DNA of 64,000 bases from Lactococcus taiwanensis (GTDB taxonomy: Bacteria; Bacillota; Bacilli; Lactobacillales; Streptococcaceae). Positions 25,108 to 32,742 of the stretch are shown here, piece after piece (the stretch's first letter is position 1; each line of letters opens with the position of its first letter). Position numbers and translations under genes: made by a program. Where the stretch lies: positions 1 to 64,000 of the forward strand of contig NZ_BNDT01000001.1 in the NCBI RefSeq assembly GCF_014905395.1, given 5' to 3'. The notes under the pieces are model-generated. The model did not search any database, was not told the origin of the DNA, and saw only the letters and a list, made by a program, of their open reading frames with translations.

Positions 25108-26910
25108 GTGTTGAACTTAATTATGATCGATAAATCTCTTTTTGAGCTGCCAGGAGTACGGAAAATGTTTCCTTTACTAGGAATATTAGCTGTATTTCAA
25201 GCAGCAGTGATTGCTTGCCAAGCTTTATTCATGGCAACGGCAATCACAAAATTCTGGAAAGGGGAATCCTTTTCAGGTGCTCTACCTTGGGTATTAGGCT
25301 TTGCCGTCTGTTTTATGGGACGTGAAGTGATTAATTTCTTCCGTTCTAAAAGTTTAGATAAGTTGGCTTATCGTTTGGCCTCCAAACTACGTGGGGATAT
25401 GTTGGATAAATTTTTCCGGTTGGGACCTTCGAGTGTCGCTGAACTGGGTTCGGGGTCGGCAGCAACTACTGTGATTACGGGGATAGATCAAGTTGAGGAT
25501 TATATCAAGCTTGTTTTATCAAAAGTACTTAACATGATGATTGTCCCCCTACTTATTTTGGTTCCGGTCTATCTTTTAGATTGGCAAAGTGGAATCGTTT
25601 TGACTTTAACTTTTCCTTTTGCAATCATCTTCATGATCTTATTGGGTTATGCAGCACAAGGAAGAGCAGAACGTCAATATAAAACTTTTCAATATTTATC
25701 TAATCACTTTTTGGATTCATTACGCGGTATTGCCACCTTACGTTATTTTGGTCTGTCAAAAGATTATGCTAACTCTATTTACCGAACGTCAGAAGATTTT
25801 CGTAAGGAAACCATGGGTGCTTTGCGGATTGCCATGCTTTCTACCTTTGCACTAGACTTTTTTGCTAGCTTATCTGTAGCGATTGTTGCTCTATTTTTAG
25901 GTTTACGCCTGATGAATGGAGAAATTTTACTTTTTCCTGCTTTAGCAGCTTTGATTATGGCTCCAGAATATTTCCTTCCGCTGCGTGACTTTGCGAGTGA
26001 TTATCATGCAACACTAAATGGTAAGAACGCCTTAGCGGCTGTTAACGAAGTTTTAGCCCAGCCTGAAGTAACACAACAAGTCTTGGATGAACCCTTACGT
26101 TGGGATGAAAAGGCACAGCTACAGCTGACAAATCTGTCAAAAATTTACGAGACAGGACGGGGAATTTCAGAGGTCAATTTGGAGCTGCAAGGTTTTCAAA
26201 AAGTTGCCTTGGTAGGGAGCTCAGGATCCGGAAAATCGACGTTACTTTCTATGCTCGCTGGTTTTATGGTGCCCTCTTCTGGCGAAATTAAGATCAATCA
26301 GCAAAAATTAGAAACCTTAACGGATGAAAAATACCGGCAGTCTGTCCAATTTATTCCGCAAAAAACATATATTTTCTCAGGAACTTTCCGTGAAAATTTA
26401 GCCTTTTATGAGCCAACAGCTACTGATGAAGCAATTATTCAAGCTGTTGAACTTGCAGGTTTAACCTCATTGTTAGAAGAAATAGGATTGGATGGCCAGA
26501 TTGGGGCGAGTGGTCGGACCATTTCAGGGGGGCAAGCTCAACGTGTCGCATTAGCTCGTGCTTTTCTGAGTCGTTCGAGAAATATTTTATTATTGGATGA
26601 ACCGACGGCTCATCTCGATATCGAAACAGAACTTGAAATCAAAGCCAACATCTTGCCTTTATTAGAAAATAAATTGGTTTTTATTGCTACGCACCGTCTG
26701 CACTGGCTGTCTAGCATGGATAAGGTCATCGTTTTAAATGAAGGCAAAGTTGAAGGAGTTGGCTCGCATGAGGAACTTCTTCAAACAAATGTCTATTATC
26801 AAACCTTATTAACCCAAATGCGTGGTGTTGACGACGAAAAAAAACAGCTGACAGAGCTGTCAGTGACTGACCAGCCCGTATCAGAAGCAAAAGGAGGGCA
26901 GGATAAATGA
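25108..26910 (+). CDS. cydD: Cytochrome bd assembly ABC exporter subunit CydD
   Basis: About 595-600 residues: six-helix exporter domain (about 1-330) and ABC ATPase with Walker A GSSGSGKST, signature ISGGQAQRVALARAF and Walker B LLDEPTAHLD. CydDC exports reduced thiols (and possibly heme) needed to assemble cytochrome bd. The GTG at 25108 and the ATG at 25123 (MIDKSLFELPG) are both possible; neither has a ribosome-binding site close by. Near the C-terminus, after the ATPase fold, a dispersed palindrome (26846-26865) adds QLTELSVT. The stop overlaps cydC (ATGA). Confidence 0.92.
   Translation: MLNLIMIDKSLFELPGVRKMFPLLGILAVFQAAVIACQALFMATAITKFWKGESFSGALPWVLGFAVCFMGREVINFFRSKSLDKLAYRLASKLRGDMLDKFFRLGPSSVAELGSGSAATTVITGIDQVEDYIKLVLSKVLNMMIVPLLILVPVYLLDWQSGIVLTLTFPFAIIFMILLGYAAQGRAERQYKTFQYLSNHFLDSLRGIATLRYFGLSKDYANSIYRTSEDFRKETMGALRIAMLSTFALDFFASLSVAIVALFLGLRLMNGEILLFPALAALIMAPEYFLPLRDFASDYHATLNGKNALAAVNEVLAQPEVTQQVLDEPLRWDEKAQLQLTNLSKIYETGRGISEVNLELQGFQKVALVGSSGSGKSTLLSMLAGFMVPSSGEIKINQQKLETLTDEKYRQSVQFIPQKTYIFSGTFRENLAFYEPTATDEAIIQAVELAGLTSLLEEIGLDGQIGASGRTISGGQAQRVALARAFLSRSRNILLLDEPTAHLDIETELEIKANILPLLENKLVFIATHRLHWLSSMDKVIVLNEGKVEGVGSHEELLQTNVYYQTLLTQMRGVDDEKKQLTELSVTDQPVSEAKGGQDK
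26846..26865. repeat. Dispersed palindrome copy 9, inside the 3' end of cydD
   Basis: AGCTGACAGAGCTGTCAGTG; arms CTGACAG/CTGTCAG around AG. Read in frame as L-T-E-L-S-V. It is followed by ACTGACCAGCCCGTATCAG, which may be a decayed second copy. Confidence 0.8.
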
Positions 26911-28637
26911 AATTAAAAACGATTTTATTTGGAAATGACTGGATTACACCATTTTTGAAGAAATATCGTAAAGGATTTGTCTTAGCTATTTTTCTTGGAA
27001 CAATTACGATGGCCATGGCTGGTCTTTTGATGTTTAGTTCAGGTTATGTGATTTCAAAATCAGCAACTAAACCAGAAAATATTTTGATGATTTATGTTCC
27101 TGTCTTGTTTGTGCGGATTTTCGGGATTGGTCGTCCTGTGATGCGCTATGTTGAGCGGCTCACGTCTCATAACTGGATTTTGCGGATTACCAGCCTTTTA
27201 CGAAAAAAGCTTTATTTGCGCTTAGAAAAATCTGCAGTTAACTTATCTGAACGCTACAAATTGGGTGAGTTATTAGGCGTGCTTAACGAAGATATTGGAA
27301 ATTTGCAAGACTTATTTTTACGGACACTCTTCCCAGTACTTATTGCAGGAACCTTAGCTATTGCTTTAGTCATTGCTAGTGGATTTTTCTCTCTATGGTT
27401 AGCATTAGGTGTGGCTCTGTTTTTAGGATTCTTAATTGTTGTCTTACCATTGATTTCCTTGAAATTTACGGTGAAGCTTGATGAAGAATTAAAAGCTTAC
27501 CGTAACGACCTATTTTCACATTTGACTGACGATATTTTAGGACTACAAGACTGGGTACTTTCTGGCCGTAAGGAAGATTTCCTCACAGCTTATCGAGGAG
27601 CAGAAGTTTCCGCTAGAAAACGTCAGGCTAAACTGCTATCCTTTGGCAGAAAGAGAAATCTCTTTTTACAAGTTGTTTATACTTTACTAGTAATTTACTT
27701 GATGGCTTGGTCATCAGGTGCCTTGAATACAGGTGATGCTCCCAACTATATCGCAGCTGTTAGTTTAATGGCTTTCCCACTCTTTGACGCTTTTTCACCT
27801 TTGTCTGATGCGGTTGTTGAAACCAACCGCTATGGAGATTCCGTGCGAAGATTAAATGATCTGCCCGATCCTAATGAAACCCTTCGTGATCAAGTTATTA
27901 CTGACGTGGACTTGAGGATTGAGCATCTTGACTTTGCGTTTGAAGAGGAGAAAAAACTTTTCCATGACTTCAGTTTGCAAGTAAAAAGAGGCGAACATCT
28001 TGCCATCCTTGGCCGTTCAGGTGTTGGTAAATCCACACTTGCAGGCCTTATTCGAGGGGATTTAATTCCTCAAAAAGGTAATATCTCCTTTGGTGATATA
28101 GCACCTTACAAAGCTAAAAATGTTGAAGACAAGATTGGAGTTATTAATCAATCCCCCTATCTTTTTGCAGCAAGTTTGCGTTCTAATCTCACACTTGCAA
28201 ATTTACATGCTACAGATGAAGAAATTTGGGAGGCTTTAGAACTAGTCGGCTTGCGAGAAATGGTAGAAAAATTGCCTAAAGGTCTTTCTGAAGAAGTCGA
28301 TGAAGCTGGAGAACGCTTTTCTGGTGGTGAACGTCAGCGATTGGCTTTAGCAAGAATTTTACTTTCGGATGTAGAAGTAGTAATTTTAGATGAACCTACG
28401 GTATCACTTGATCCTATCACTGAAAACCAACTTCTTCGTCTATTTTTTGAACGTTTACGACACAAAACTATTATTTTTATTACCCATCATCTTTTAGGGG
28501 TTCATCAAATGGACCGTGTTCTTTTTCTCGAAGAGGGCAGGATAAAGTTTGATGGCTCCCCCGCCAATCTTATGGCTTCAAACGCTACGTTCCAACAGCT
28601 CTATAAGCTGGATCTAGGAGAAGAAAAGACAGATTGA
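26907..28637 (+). CDS. cydC: Cytochrome bd assembly ABC exporter subunit CydC
   Basis: 576 residues: six-helix exporter domain and ABC ATPase with Walker A GRSGVGKST, signature FSGGERQRLALARIL and Walker B ILDEPTVSLD. It forms the heterodimer with CydD. A four-base ATGA overlap and an AGGAGGG ribosome-binding site inside the end of cydD support coupled translation. Terminator follows. Confidence 0.94.
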   Translation: MKLKTILFGNDWITPFLKKYRKGFVLAIFLGTITMAMAGLLMFSSGYVISKSATKPENILMIYVPVLFVRIFGIGRPVMRYVERLTSHNWILRITSLLRKKLYLRLEKSAVNLSERYKLGELLGVLNEDIGNLQDLFLRTLFPVLIAGTLAIALVIASGFFSLWLALGVALFLGFLIVVLPLISLKFTVKLDEELKAYRNDLFSHLTDDILGLQDWVLSGRKEDFLTAYRGAEVSARKRQAKLLSFGRKRNLFLQVVYTLLVIYLMAWSSGALNTGDAPNYIAAVSLMAFPLFDAFSPLSDAVVETNRYGDSVRRLNDLPDPNETLRDQVITDVDLRIEHLDFAFEEEKKLFHDFSLQVKRGEHLAILGRSGVGKSTLAGLIRGDLIPQKGNISFGDIAPYKAKNVEDKIGVINQSPYLFAASLRSNLTLANLHATDEEIWEALELVGLREMVEKLPKGLSEEVDEAGERFSGGERQRLALARILLSDVEVVILDEPTVSLDPITENQLLRLFFERLRHKTIIFITHHLLGVHQMDRVLFLEEGRIKFDGSPANLMASNATFQQLYKLDLGEEKTD

Positions 28638-28646
28638 AGTCATCTA

Positions 28647-28672
28647 AAAACAGTCTTATGACTGTTTTTTTC
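28647..28672 (+). terminator. Terminator of cydDC
   Basis: AAAAACAGTC and GACTGTTTTT form a 10-bp stem with a TTAT loop, followed by further T residues. Confidence 0.88.
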
Positions 28673-28674
28673 TT

Positions 28675-28758
28675 TTTTATTTAGTTTATTGTTGACAAAA
28701 CTAAATAAAAGTTCTATAATTTTTTTAGTTAGTTAATTAGAAAGTAAACTAACTAAAA
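28675..28758 (+). promoter_or_regulatory. Promoter of the marR unit with two large inverted-repeat operators
   Basis: TTGACA (28692-28697) and TATAAT (28715-28720) are 17 bases apart. One perfect inverted repeat (TTTTATTTAGTTT at 28675-28687, AAACTAAATAAAA at 28698-28710) encloses the -35 box. A second (TTTTAGTTAGTT at 28723-28734, AACTAACTAAAA at 28747-28758) lies just after the -10. Both share the half-site TTAGTT. The arrangement fits autorepression by the MarR protein encoded downstream. Confidence 0.78.
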
Positions 28759-28779
28759 TCAAAGGAAAGAGGAAACAAG

Positions 28780-28914
28780 TTGGTAAAAGTTTTATATAGC
28801 TTACTTAAACAGCTGATTCAACATTATAACCGCTCGGTAGATTGTCTAGCCTATGTATACGATGATGAACTGGATACAATTTCCTCACGAACGATGACTC
28901 AAAAAAGAACTTAA
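28780..28914 (+). CDS. Small 44-residue protein in front of marR
   Basis: A TTG start at 28780 follows AGAGGA. The frame runs 44 codons (begins MVKVLYSLLKQLIQHYN, ends SSRTMTQKRT) and stops 13 bases before the marR ATG. It is an amphipathic helix followed by an acidic stretch (YVYDDELD). No family recognised. Position right after the operators and directly upstream of the marR ribosome-binding site suggests co-transcription; it may be a functional small protein or a translated leader that couples to marR. The TTG start is the main doubt. Confidence 0.55.
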   Translation: MVKVLYSLLKQLIQHYNRSVDCLAYVYDDELDTISSRTMTQKRT

Positions 28915-28927
28915 GGAGGACAGCACT

Positions 28928-29794
28928 ATGTCTGAACAAACTAATCACCTTTTACACCTTTTCTCAAAATTACTTCGCAATCCTAGTGTTTTATTTGCCT
29001 TGCGTACAGATAAATTCTCTAGTCAAATGAGAAATAGAGGGAATCGTACCGGGGCCCAAGGCTTATTAGTAGAGCTTTGGAAAAAAGATGGTTTAACCAA
29101 TGCAGAAATTGCAGAACTACTTGATATTAAGCCTTCCAGTGTAACGGCTCAAGTGAAACAATTAGAAGAAGCACAAATGGTTATACGAAAACAAGATGAA
29201 AAAGATAAACGTGTAAATCGTGTTTTCTTAACAGAAAAAGGACGAGCAGCGCAAGAAACTCGTGATACGTTCCAAAATGATGTTTCTGAAAATATTTTTG
29301 GTGCACTTAATGAAGAAGAACAGGAACAACTGCTTCGTTTAATGGAAAAACTTGTAGCTGAGAATGATCCTCATGATGAAAAAGAATTTCAAAGAATGGC
29401 TCAATTTTTTGGAGGGCCAATGATGGAAAATATGATGAATGCTCATGATCGGCATGCTTTTGGAAATCATATGCGTCGTGAAATGCAAAATTGGCAACGA
29501 GAAATGCGTCGCTCTGCTCAAGAAATGAAAAAATCTCAAAATCATATGCGTAAACAAGCAAGAGATAATGCACCTTTTGGAGAAGATTGGAAAATTTTTG
29601 GTCAACAAATGAAAGAAAATTTTCAGCAACATTTTGATCCGCGCAATCAAACGGGTTTCAACGCTCCCTGGGAAAATTTTGATAATGAAATGGATGAACG
29701 CTTCAAAAATTTCTCAGATACAACAACCAAAGAAAAGAAGAATAAAGATTCCGTTCAAGATCCAAAAGAACCTGATAATTGGGACGACTTTTAA
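28928..29794 (+). CDS. MarR family regulator with a long polar C-terminal extension
   Basis: 288 residues. Residues 1-145 are a MarR winged helix: GLTNAEIAELLDIKPSSVTAQVKQLE is the recognition region (quoted by its ends GLTNAEIAELL and SSVTAQVKQL), and DKRVNRVFLTEKGR is the wing. The remaining 140 residues are unusual for the family: rich in Met, Gln, Asn, His, Arg and Phe, largely helical and then disordered, ending PDNWDDF. AAGGAGG precedes the ATG. It probably represses its own promoter and may control lmrA 275 bases downstream, since only a decayed gene lies between. The ligand is unknown. Confidence 0.85.
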   Translation: MSEQTNHLLHLFSKLLRNPSVLFALRTDKFSSQMRNRGNRTGAQGLLVELWKKDGLTNAEIAELLDIKPSSVTAQVKQLEEAQMVIRKQDEKDKRVNRVFLTEKGRAAQETRDTFQNDVSENIFGALNEEEQEQLLRLMEKLVAENDPHDEKEFQRMAQFFGGPMMENMMNAHDRHAFGNHMRREMQNWQREMRRSAQEMKKSQNHMRKQARDNAPFGEDWKIFGQQMKENFQQHFDPRNQTGFNAPWENFDNEMDERFKNFSDTTTKEKKNKDSVQDPKEPDNWDDF

Positions 29795-29849
29795 ATGATA
29801 TAGTGTTTGGACCCAAAGATGAAGATGAAAGAAAGTTATTAAAAACGCG

Positions 29850-30055
29850 ATCTAAGGATGCCTTTCAACCTGCCAGCAATAAAATAGCTTTGCTCGCCAA
29901 ACGCCAAAGTGTAAATTTTTATTGATGCCAATAAAGGGTTAGCAGATGAACAAGGCAATCTAAAAAAAGAAATTACGTTTGATGGTTTGCATATGCTGCC
30001 AAAAGGATATGAGATTGTTTTAAAAAAACTGATGACTTATCTAGAAAATGAATAA
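29850..30055 (+). pseudogene. Remnant of an SGNH/GDSL-type hydrolase gene
   Basis: Two frames joined by a frameshift near 29917-29922 read ASNKIALLAKRQSVNF and then IDANKGLADEQGNLKKE, FDGLHMLPKGYEIVL. The D-G-x-H-M-x-P-x-G-Y block is the C-terminal catalytic (Asp/His) region of SGNH lipases/esterases. The N-terminal two thirds of such a protein, including the GDS nucleophile, are absent. The end overlaps the region just upstream of lmrA. Confidence 0.65.
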
Positions 30056-30068
30056 AGGAAGTAAAAAA

Positions 30069-31838
30069 ATGGAAAGAGGTTCACAACCTTATCAACACAT
30101 TGAAAAAAAAGCTGTCGATAAAACATCTATGAAACATTTTATCGCGTTAATCCGTGCGGCTAAACCACGCTATCTATTTTTTGCGATAGGAATCCTTGCT
30201 GGGATTATTGGAACATTTATTCAGTTACAAGTCCCCAAGATGGTTCAACCACTTGTGAATAGTTTTTCACAAGGTGTAGATGGAAGTAAAGTAGCAGTAG
30301 TTATAGCACTTTATATTATCTCTGCACTGGTTTCTGCAGGAGCTGCTATCGTATTAGGATTTTTTGGAGAGTCCGTCGTTAAAAATCTCCGCACACGTGT
30401 CTGGGATAAAATGATTCATCTCCCTGTTAAATATTTTGATGAAGTCAAAACCGGAGAGATGTCTTCACGTTTAGCTAATGATACAACGCAGGTAAAAAAT
30501 TTAATTGCTAATGCCATTCCACAAGCCTTTACTTCTATCTTGCTTTTGATTGGTTCAGTAATCTTTATGATTCAAATGCAGTGGCGCTTAACCCTAGCGA
30601 TGATTATTGCGGTACCTGTCGTGATGCTGATCATGTTTCCCATCATGACTTTTGGTCAAAAAATTGGTCGTACGCGTCAAGATTCACTCGCAAATTTCCA
30701 GGGGATTGCTAATGAATCCCTTTCAGAAATTCGCTTGGTTAAGGCTTCAAATGCAGAGAAAGAAGCATCAAATAAAGCAGAATCTGATGTTAACGCCTTA
30801 TATAAAATTGGGATACGTGAAGCCGTATTTGATGGTCTAATGTCTCCTATTATGATGCTTTCCATGATGCTTATGATCTTTGGGTTACTTGCCTATGGGA
30901 TTTATCTCATTTCAACGGGTGTAATGAGTCTGGGGACGCTACTTGGGATGATGATGTATTTGATGAACTTGATTGGTGCAGTTCCTACTGTGGCCACGTT
31001 CTTTACAGAATTAGCCAAAGCTTCGGGTTCAACTGCACGCCTGACGGAATTATTAGAAGAAGACCAAGAAGTGCTTCATCAAGGCGTGACTGTTGATTTA
31101 GAAGGAAAAGTTTTAGCAGCTCATGCGGTTGATTTCGCCTATGATGAATCTGAAAAGATCCTTCAAGGAATTAGCTTTGAAGCTAAACCCAATTCCATTA
31201 TTGCCTTTGCAGGTCCTTCGGGTGGTGGTAAATCAACTATATTCTCTCTTTTGGAACGTTTTTATCAACCAACAGCTGGAGAGATTACGATAGGGGAACA
31301 ACCTATTGAGGAACTTTCTCTAGAAAGTTGGCGGAGCCAAATTGGTTTTGTCTCACAAGATTCGGCGATTATGGCAGGGACGATTCGAGAAAATTTGACT
31401 TATGGGTTAACTGGACATTATAGTGATGAACAACTTTGGCAAGTACTAGATTTAGCTTATGCGCGGGCTTTTGTGGAAAATATGCCTGAACAGCTTGATA
31501 CTCAAGTGGGAGAAAGAGGTGTTAAGATATCAGGCGGACAACGGCAACGTTTAGCCATTGCGCGAGCTTTCTTACGCGACCCTAAAATATTAATGCTCGA
31601 TGAAGCGACAGCAAGTCTAGACAGTGAATCAGAAGCAATGGTACAACGTGCTTTGGATAGTCTAATGAAAGGACGGACAACGTTGGTAATAGCTCACCGG
31701 CTTTCTACAATTGTAGATGCAGATTGTATTTACTTCATTGAAAAAGGAAAAGTAACCGGTTCAGGAAAGCATCAAGAACTCGTGAAAGACCATCCACTCT
31801 ATGCATCCTATGTTGCTGAGCAGTTGACAACTGCATAA
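30069..31838 (+). CDS. lmrA: Multidrug ABC exporter LmrA
   Basis: About 589 residues, a half-transporter that works as a homodimer: six membrane helices (about 35-320), then an ATPase with Walker A GPSGGGKST, signature ISGGQRQRLAIARAF and Walker B ILMLDEATASLDSES. It exports amphiphilic drugs and, in lactococci, is the well-known LmrA; agreement with that sequence as I recall it is high throughout, including the MERG start. An ATG at 30048 is in frame, but AAAGGAAG at 30054-30061 supports 30069. Likely in one unit with the marR gene, or read from it. Confidence 0.92.
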   Translation: MERGSQPYQHIEKKAVDKTSMKHFIALIRAAKPRYLFFAIGILAGIIGTFIQLQVPKMVQPLVNSFSQGVDGSKVAVVIALYIISALVSAGAAIVLGFFGESVVKNLRTRVWDKMIHLPVKYFDEVKTGEMSSRLANDTTQVKNLIANAIPQAFTSILLLIGSVIFMIQMQWRLTLAMIIAVPVVMLIMFPIMTFGQKIGRTRQDSLANFQGIANESLSEIRLVKASNAEKEASNKAESDVNALYKIGIREAVFDGLMSPIMMLSMMLMIFGLLAYGIYLISTGVMSLGTLLGMMMYLMNLIGAVPTVATFFTELAKASGSTARLTELLEEDQEVLHQGVTVDLEGKVLAAHAVDFAYDESEKILQGISFEAKPNSIIAFAGPSGGGKSTIFSLLERFYQPTAGEITIGEQPIEELSLESWRSQIGFVSQDSAIMAGTIRENLTYGLTGHYSDEQLWQVLDLAYARAFVENMPEQLDTQVGERGVKISGGQRQRLAIARAFLRDPKILMLDEATASLDSESEAMVQRALDSLMKGRTTLVIAHRLSTIVDADCIYFIEKGKVTGSGKHQELVKDHPLYASYVAEQLTTA

Positions 31839-31849
31839 TAAAAGATAAG

Positions 31850-31889
31850 AACCGCGTCTCGTAACCTGATGTTATTAGACCGGTTTTTT
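31850..31889 (+). terminator. Terminator of lmrA
   Basis: AACCG-GTCT pairs with AGAC-CGGTT (one bulged C), with a loop of 17 bases and a following T run. Confidence 0.65.
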
Positions 31890-31922
31890 ATAAGCTTTAC
31901 GCTATAAAAAAAGAGGTAAAAT

Positions 31923-31947
31923 AAAAAACGCTACTTAGCGTTTTTTT
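31923..31947. terminator. Bidirectional terminator between lmrA and dedA
   Basis: AAAAAACGCTA and TAGCGTTTTTT form an 11-bp stem with a 2-base loop and T runs on both strands. The dedA stop codon lies inside it. Confidence 0.85.
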
Positions 31948-32573
31948 ACTTTGGTTGCTGGGGAAGGATAAAAGCGTTTTTTGATAAAAATTAGAAGCCC
32001 TGCAAGGAAAACTACACCCAGGATAACCACAGTTACTGTAGAGTAGGTATCAATTATGGTTGCTAAATTCTCCCAATTATCTCCTAAAACAGCTCCAAGT
32101 GAGACTAAAACGATATTCCAAATCAATGTTCCCAAAGTAGTTAAAAAGAGGAAAATAGGGAGTTTCATTTTAGCACTACCAGCGGGAACTGAGATTAAAC
32201 TGCGAATTAAGGGAATGAAGCGGCAAAAGAAGATAGTGGCATTCCCTCTTTTCAGAAACCATTGCTCAGCCTTTTGGATATCCCCTGCTTTTAAGCGAAG
32301 GATTCTTCCTAACTTACCTGAAACAAGTGTCTCTAAGCGTTCAACACTCAAGAGGCGGCCAACAAAGTAGAGAATTAAAGCTCCGAGTACTGAGCCAATG
32401 GTTGCAGCGATGATCATTCCGATGATCCCAAGTTCACTATAAGTCGTCATGAAGCCACCAAAAGTCAAAATTACTTCTGAGGGAATTGGTGGAAAGATAT
32501 TTTCAACCATGATGAGAAAAGCGACACCGAAGTAGCCAAATTGGTTCATGACTTGGATAATTATTTCTTGCAT
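31935..32573 (-). CDS. DedA family membrane protein
   Basis: About 212 residues. DedA/SNARE-associated fold: ENIFPPIPSEVILTFGG with the conserved acidic residue and prolines, then the helical hairpin with FFCRFIPLIRSLISVPAGSA, the G-x-x-x-R-F-x-P-x-x-R family motif. Members affect undecaprenyl-phosphate or phospholipid translocation and the proton gradient. The frame opens further upstream, but AAGGAG six bases before the ATG at 32573 sets the start. Monocistronic with its own promoter. Confidence 0.9.
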   Translation of the reverse strand: MQEIIIQVMNQFGYFGVAFLIMVENIFPPIPSEVILTFGGFMTTYSELGIIGMIIAATIGSVLGALILYFVGRLLSVERLETLVSGKLGRILRLKAGDIQKAEQWFLKRGNATIFFCRFIPLIRSLISVPAGSAKMKLPIFLFLTTLGTLIWNIVLVSLGAVLGDNWENLATIIDTYSTVTVVILGVVFLAGLLIFIKKRFYPSPATKVKKR

Positions 32574-32604
32574 TCTTGCTCCTTTTTGATCGTCTGTTAT
32601 TTTT

Positions 32605-32632
32605 ATTGTAACATAAGCTGAAAGAGGGACAA
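32605..32632 (-). promoter_or_regulatory. Promoter of dedA
   Basis: On the minus strand TTGTCC (32627-32632) and TGTTACAAT (extended -10, TACAAT at 32605-32610) with 16-base spacing. Confidence 0.65.
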
Positions 32633-32710
32633 AGTAATATAAAAAATAGGCTTTGTCAGCGGGCAAGGTCTATTTTTTACTGATGAGTAAACTCATCGGG
32701 TGTTAAATTG

Positions 32711-32730
32711 AACTGACCAAATGATCAGTA
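32711..32730. repeat. Dispersed palindrome copy 10, after the MacB-type gene
   Basis: AACTGACCAAATGATCAGTA; a degenerate copy. The flanks (AATTGA and TTGAATT) extend the inverted repeat, so it may terminate the minus-strand exporter gene. Confidence 0.65.
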
Positions 32731-32742
32731 GTTGAATTGGAT

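Noticed and set aside
26117-26145. CTGACAAATCTGTCAA in cydD as a further palindrome copy
   Set aside because: It encodes LTNLSKIY, a normal start of an ABC ATPase domain, so the similarity is more likely chance.
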